From: Actinomycetales bacterium
GTDB lineage: Bacteria; Actinomycetota; Actinomycetes; Mycobacteriales; Mycobacteriaceae
NCBI GenBank assembly: GCA_012841845.1
Contig: DUTZ01000496.1
Span: 1 to 8,762 of the forward strand
DNA: 8,762 nt
Direction of reading: 5' to 3'
A program made the translations under genes and the position numbers. Positions 1 through 8,762 of the stretch are shown here, in pieces. Positions within the stretch are counted from its first letter, which is position 1. Each line of letters opens with the position of its first letter. Under the pieces are notes generated by a model, which ran no database searches, had not been told where the DNA came from, and saw only the letters and a program-made list of their open reading frames with translations.

Positions 1-209
1 ATCACGCACACCGCGCCGGGGGCGATGCGGGGGCGGCGGCCGGGTCCGCGGGGGCCGGGGCTGGTGGTGTTCACGTGAGCAGCATAGGGGTGGGCGGGGC
101 CGGGCGGTGGTCCGAAATCGGCCGGACCCCGGCCCGCGCGGGGCGGGACGGGGGTCCGGGGGCGATGCCGGGCCGGCAGGCGCGGGGCGCTGCTGCCGGG
201 GTCCGGCGA
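1..209. other. non-coding 3' flank of rpoC
   Basis: No credible gene is visible. Besides the stem-loops at 122-159 and 166-178, it has an exact 13-bp direct repeat, CCGGGGGCGATGC, at 16-28 and 156-168, and the palindrome TCACGTGA at 71-78. The rest is G-rich on the plus strand without recognisable signals. The next gene must begin beyond the left edge. Confidence 0.55.
122..159 (-). terminator. probable terminator stem after rpoC
   Basis: CCGGACCCC (122-130) and GGGGTCCGG (151-159) form a perfect 9-bp stem, extended inside by CCCGC/GCGGG (133-137 and 143-147) across a small internal loop. The stem begins about 50 nt past the rpoC stop. In the direction of transcription it is followed by GCCGATTTCGG, with only three T residues, so it lacks a classical U tract, as is common in actinobacteria. 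A smaller hairpin, TGCCG/CGGCA (166-170 and 174-178), sits between it and the gene. Rho-dependent termination further on cannot be excluded. Confidence 0.55.
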
Positions 210-4169
<3,960 letters not shown>

Positions 4170-4176
4170 GTAGGCG

Positions 4177-4182
4177 TCCTTT
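4177..4182 (-). promoter_or_regulatory. rpoC ribosome binding site
   Basis: AAAGGA on the minus strand, in GGGAAAGGA, lies 7 nt before the GTG at 4167-4169 and supports that codon as the rpoC start. Confidence 0.75.
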
Positions 4183-4197
4183 CCCGGGTGGGATGGT

Positions 4198-4239
4198 GGC
4201 GGGCCCCTCGGGGGCGGTGGGGCCGGTGTGGGGCCCGCC
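4198..4239 (-). repeat. 10-bp inverted repeat upstream of rpoC
   Basis: GGCGGGCCCC (4198-4207) and GGGGCCCGCC (4230-4239) are perfect 10-bp arms around a 22-nt loop. Part of one arm can instead form GCCCC/GGGGC (4203-4207 and 4211-4215, 3-nt loop), giving two mutually exclusive folds. The downstream arm ends 15 nt before the rpoC Shine-Dalgarno, so folding could influence ribosome access or transcript processing. No function is shown by the sequence. Confidence 0.5.
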
Positions 4240-4271
4240 GTGGTGGAACTGAAATTCTGCGGGTGCGGGCA

Positions 4272-4289
4272 GGGGCGCCGGGGCGCCCC
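4272..4289 (-). other. G+C hairpin just after rpoB
   Basis: GGGGCGCC and GGCGCCCC form an 8-bp perfect inverted repeat separated by 2 nt. A real hairpin would probably use six pairs and a 6-nt loop. It begins 9 nt past the first rpoB TAG and has no U tract, so it is more likely a pause, processing or mRNA-stability element than a full terminator. Confidence 0.45.
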
Positions 4290-4298
4290 CGCCGCCTA

Positions 4299-7790
<3,492 letters not shown>

Positions 7791-7796
7791 GATGGG

Positions 7797-7803
7797 TCCT
7801 TCC
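7797..7803 (-). promoter_or_regulatory. rpoB ribosome binding site
   Basis: GGAAGGA on the minus strand lies 6 nt before the TTG at 7788-7790. It decides the rpoB start: the GTG at 7806-7808 has no comparable site in front of it, and the Shine-Dalgarno would lie inside its coding sequence as Leu-Glu-Gly. The annotated starts of mycobacterial and corynebacterial rpoB differ between exactly these two codons. Confidence 0.8.
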
Positions 7804-7948
7804 AGCACCTCACGTGATCGCCTCGGACGGCGACCACAGATGTATCTGCGAGCGGTCCGCCGACGGGTATCGCCCCAGGTCCGGGAGGTGTGAGGGCTCG
7901 GTGAAGACCCGACGGGAGGCCGGGGACGAGCCGTCACGGGACGGACGA

Positions 7949-7972
7949 GAGGGCAAATAGCAGCCAGCGCAA
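7949..7972 (-). promoter_or_regulatory. A+T-richer leader motif, possible conserved element or second -10
   Basis: The minus strand reads GCGCTGGCTGCTATTTGCC here. This is one of the few A+T-containing patches in a G+C-rich leader, and TGCTATTTG resembles an extended -10 (TGN followed by TATTTG), but I find no well-spaced -35. The motif looks familiar to me from other actinobacterial rpoB leaders, but that is memory, not a comparison I could run. It may be a second promoter or a conserved RNA element. Confidence 0.3.
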
Positions 7973-8005
7973 CGTCCGAATCTACGTCATGGCGGCGCGG
8001 AAGTC

Positions 8006-8037
8006 CAGCCGTCGACGGGGCGGCGCCCCGGAGGCTG
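8006..8037 (-). other. stem-loop in rpoB leader
   Basis: A perfect inner stem CGGGGC/GCCCCG (8016-8021 and 8025-8030, 3-nt loop) is enclosed by an outer stem CAGCC/GGCTG (8006-8010 and 8033-8037), with small internal loops of 5 and 2 nt between. No U tract follows in the direction of transcription. It would fold in the rpoB leader RNA about 215-245 nt before the start codon and could act as an attenuation, protein-binding or stabilising element. The role is inferred. Confidence 0.4.
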
Positions 8038-8088
8038 TGCGCGTGCGTGGCGTCGGTCCCGACCTCTGCGCTGGCGGCCCTCGTGGGT

Positions 8089-8160
8089 GATCCCTCCGGG
8101 GATCCCCTCATCGGCCCCCGATCGCCGGGGCGACGCGTCTCGGGCGTTGTGACCTGCCCG
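8089..8160 (-). other. cluster of four short perfect hairpins in rpoB leader
   Basis: Four perfect inverted repeats follow one another within 72 bp. They are CGGGC/GCCCG (8141-8145 and 8156-8160, 10-nt loop), TCGC/GCGA (8122-8125 and 8130-8133, 4-nt loop), ATCGG/CCGAT (8110-8114 and 8118-8122, 3-nt loop) and GATCCC/GGGATC (8089-8094 and 8099-8104, 4-nt loop). The second and third share one base, so they compete at that end. None is followed by a U run, so they look like leader structure more than terminators. In DNA this rich in G+C, short stems are common by chance, which limits confidence. Confidence 0.4.
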
Positions 8161-8165
8161 ACGCA

Positions 8166-8199
8166 CCTAAAGAGTGACGCCTCGCGCGCCGTTCGTCAA
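8166..8199 (-). promoter_or_regulatory. candidate rpoB promoter (-35 clear, -10 weak)
   Basis: On the minus strand, TTGACG (8194-8199) is a 5-of-6 match to the -35 consensus. The only A+T-rich patch downstream, CTTTAGG (8166-8172), gives TTTAGG after a 22-nt gap, which is too long for a standard promoter; a 17-19 nt gap would put -10 at CACTCT, ACTCTT or CTCTTT, all poor matches. The site lies about 45-80 bp beyond the stop of the upstream gene, a sensible place for an rpoB promoter. Mycobacterial promoters often tolerate weak -35 elements, so the true promoter could be elsewhere in the leader. Confidence 0.35.
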
Positions 8200-8244
8200 G
8201 GATTTGTCGCGGACCCGCCGGGATCGTGTCCCCGGAACCGGTGG

Positions 8245-8762
8245 TCAGGACGGCAGGTCGGGGATCCTCGAGAGCTTCCAGACGCCGTCGATCCGGTCGA
8301 GGCCGACGAGGTAGGTGCCGATCGTGCTGCCGGCCGCCTGGCCCCCGCGGGACATCGAGACGTCCTGTACGAGCAGCACTTCGGCGCTGTCGCCGGACAG
8401 GTGCGTCACGCCCGCCTCGCGCACCTGGGCGTCGACCTCGGTCTCGGTCTGCTCGTAGGTGTCCTTGAGCGTCGCCCAGTTCTCGTCGAGCTTGGCCACG
8501 AGGTCCGGGGTGAGGAACTCGTCGAGGGAGTCGTGGTAGGCGTCGAGCTCCTCGTGGTCGATCGACACGAGGCGCTGGACGTTGGTGGAGGCCGCGGTGA
8601 GCACCTCGTCGGTGGCCTCCCGGTCCACGAACGCCCGGTTGGGCGTGTCGTCGCCGGTCCGCGCGAGCACGATGCCGGTGATCCCCGCCACCCCGGCCAC
8701 CAGGCCCACGACGACGGCGAGGACCGCGAGCACGAGACCGACGGGCAGACCCCGGCCCCGCC
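8245..8762 (-). CDS. Mce-associated-like membrane protein, 5' end missing
   Basis: About 171 residues are visible, and the frame is open to the window edge, so the N-terminus lies outside. The visible part starts with a basic stretch (RGRG), then one hydrophobic segment of about 28 residues (LPVGLVLAVLAVVVGLVAGV onward) ending at a Thr-Gly-Asp-Asp turn. An acidic, extracytoplasmic-looking domain of about 135 residues follows, with the pattern LTAASTNVQRLVSID...FLTPDLVAKLDENW...VLLVQDVSM...GVWKLSRIPDL. This layout, one membrane helix followed by an NTF2/SnoaL-like fold ending in a W-x-(L/V) strand, is that of the Mce-associated membrane proteins of Mycobacteriales, thought to support Mce lipid transporters. 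A GTG at 8731-8733 could be read as a start, but it falls inside the membrane helix and has no clear Shine-Dalgarno, so truncation is more likely. No Mce gene is visible here, so the role is inferred from protein layout only; it could be an unrelated NTF2-like lipoprotein or membrane protein. Confidence 0.72.
   Translation of the reverse strand, partial: RGRGLPVGLVLAVLAVVVGLVAGVAGITGIVLARTGDDTPNRAFVDREATDEVLTAASTNVQRLVSIDHEELDAYHDSLDEFLTPDLVAKLDENWATLKDTYEQTETEVDAQVREAGVTHLSGDSAEVLLVQDVSMSRGGQAAGSTIGTYLVGLDRIDGVWKLSRIPDLPS

Larger units (their letters stand above)
4170..4298 (-). other. rpoB-rpoC spacer
   Basis: A 129-bp G+C-rich spacer with no gene. On the transcript, in order, it holds the second rpoB stop codon (4296-4298), a compact G+C hairpin (4272-4289), a small A+T-richer patch (around 4249-4258), a longer inverted repeat (4198-4239) and the rpoC ribosome binding site. 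I see no convincing promoter for rpoC alone, so co-transcription with rpoB is the simplest reading. Confidence 0.7.
7791..8244 (-). promoter_or_regulatory. rpoB promoter and long 5' leader region
   Basis: This 454-bp stretch lies between the membrane-protein gene and rpoB, both transcribed leftward. I see no convincing gene in it. It holds a candidate -35 near its upstream end, a run of short perfect hairpins (8089-8160), a longer stem-loop (8006-8037), a short A+T-richer motif (7949-7972) and the rpoB ribosome binding site. The rpoB frame happens to stay open to 8111, but the implied 107-residue extension is a low-complexity Arg/Pro/Ser/Thr sequence absent from the RpoB proteins I know, so I read this as leader RNA. 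Transcription from near 8150-8160 would give a leader of roughly 360 nt; the start site is inferred. Confidence 0.6.

Noticed and set aside
4170..4298. Separate rpoC promoter in the spacer
   Set aside because: The A+T-richer patch around 4249-4258 has no properly spaced -35/-10 pair, and co-transcription with rpoB is the simpler reading.
7791..8111. 107-codon N-terminal extension of rpoB starting at the ATG at 8109-8111
   Set aside because: The peptide is Arg/Pro/Ser/Thr-rich and unlike any RpoB N-terminus I know. The conserved protein begins at the TTG with its own Shine-Dalgarno, and the upstream sequence looks like a structured leader.
8731..8733. GTG as the true start of the membrane protein
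   Set aside because: It falls within the hydrophobic helix, lacks a clear Shine-Dalgarno, and the frame is open to the window edge with plausible protein sequence upstream.

Overview
This is a core chromosomal locus of a high-G+C actinobacterium. All supportable genes are on the minus strand. From right to left (5' to 3' of the transcripts) they are: the 3' part of a gene for a single-pass membrane protein resembling the Mce-associated family, a 454-bp untranslated region, rpoB (RNA polymerase beta), a 129-bp spacer, rpoC (RNA polymerase beta'), and a 209-bp G+C-rich 3' flank with a strong stem-loop. The beta and beta' proteins read very much like those of Mycobacterium and Corynebacterium, including the actinobacterial helical insertion in beta'. 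They fit the Mycobacteriales (Corynebacteriales); Dietzia or a close relative is my best guess from recalled sequences, and the genus is not proven.

Region by region: 1-209 is non-coding sequence after rpoC, with a likely terminator stem at 122-159. Positions 210-4169 are rpoC. Positions 4170-4298 are a G+C-rich spacer with two inverted repeats and the rpoC ribosome binding site. Positions 4299-7790 are rpoB, read from a TTG start that sits behind a strong Shine-Dalgarno. Positions 7791-8244 form a long leader/promoter region rich in short hairpins, with a candidate -35 element. Positions 8245-8762 are the C-terminal part of the membrane protein gene, which runs off the window edge.

rpoB and rpoC are almost certainly co-transcribed and supply the two catalytic subunits of RNA polymerase. 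The double-psi beta-barrel aspartates, the two zinc sites, the bridge helix, the trigger-loop Met and His and the two beta active-site lysines are all present, so both subunits look fully functional. rplJ-rplL is not immediately upstream, as is usual in Mycobacteriales, so rpoBC must have its own promoter and leader.

I found no mobile element, CRISPR array, tRNA or rRNA, and no sign of a new multi-gene system. What deserves a second look is regulatory or evolutionary: the structured leader, the spacer hairpins, a Leu-to-Met substitution in the rifampicin region of beta, a shared 8-bp palindrome on both sides of the operon, and a 7.7-kb antisense open frame explained by codon avoidance.
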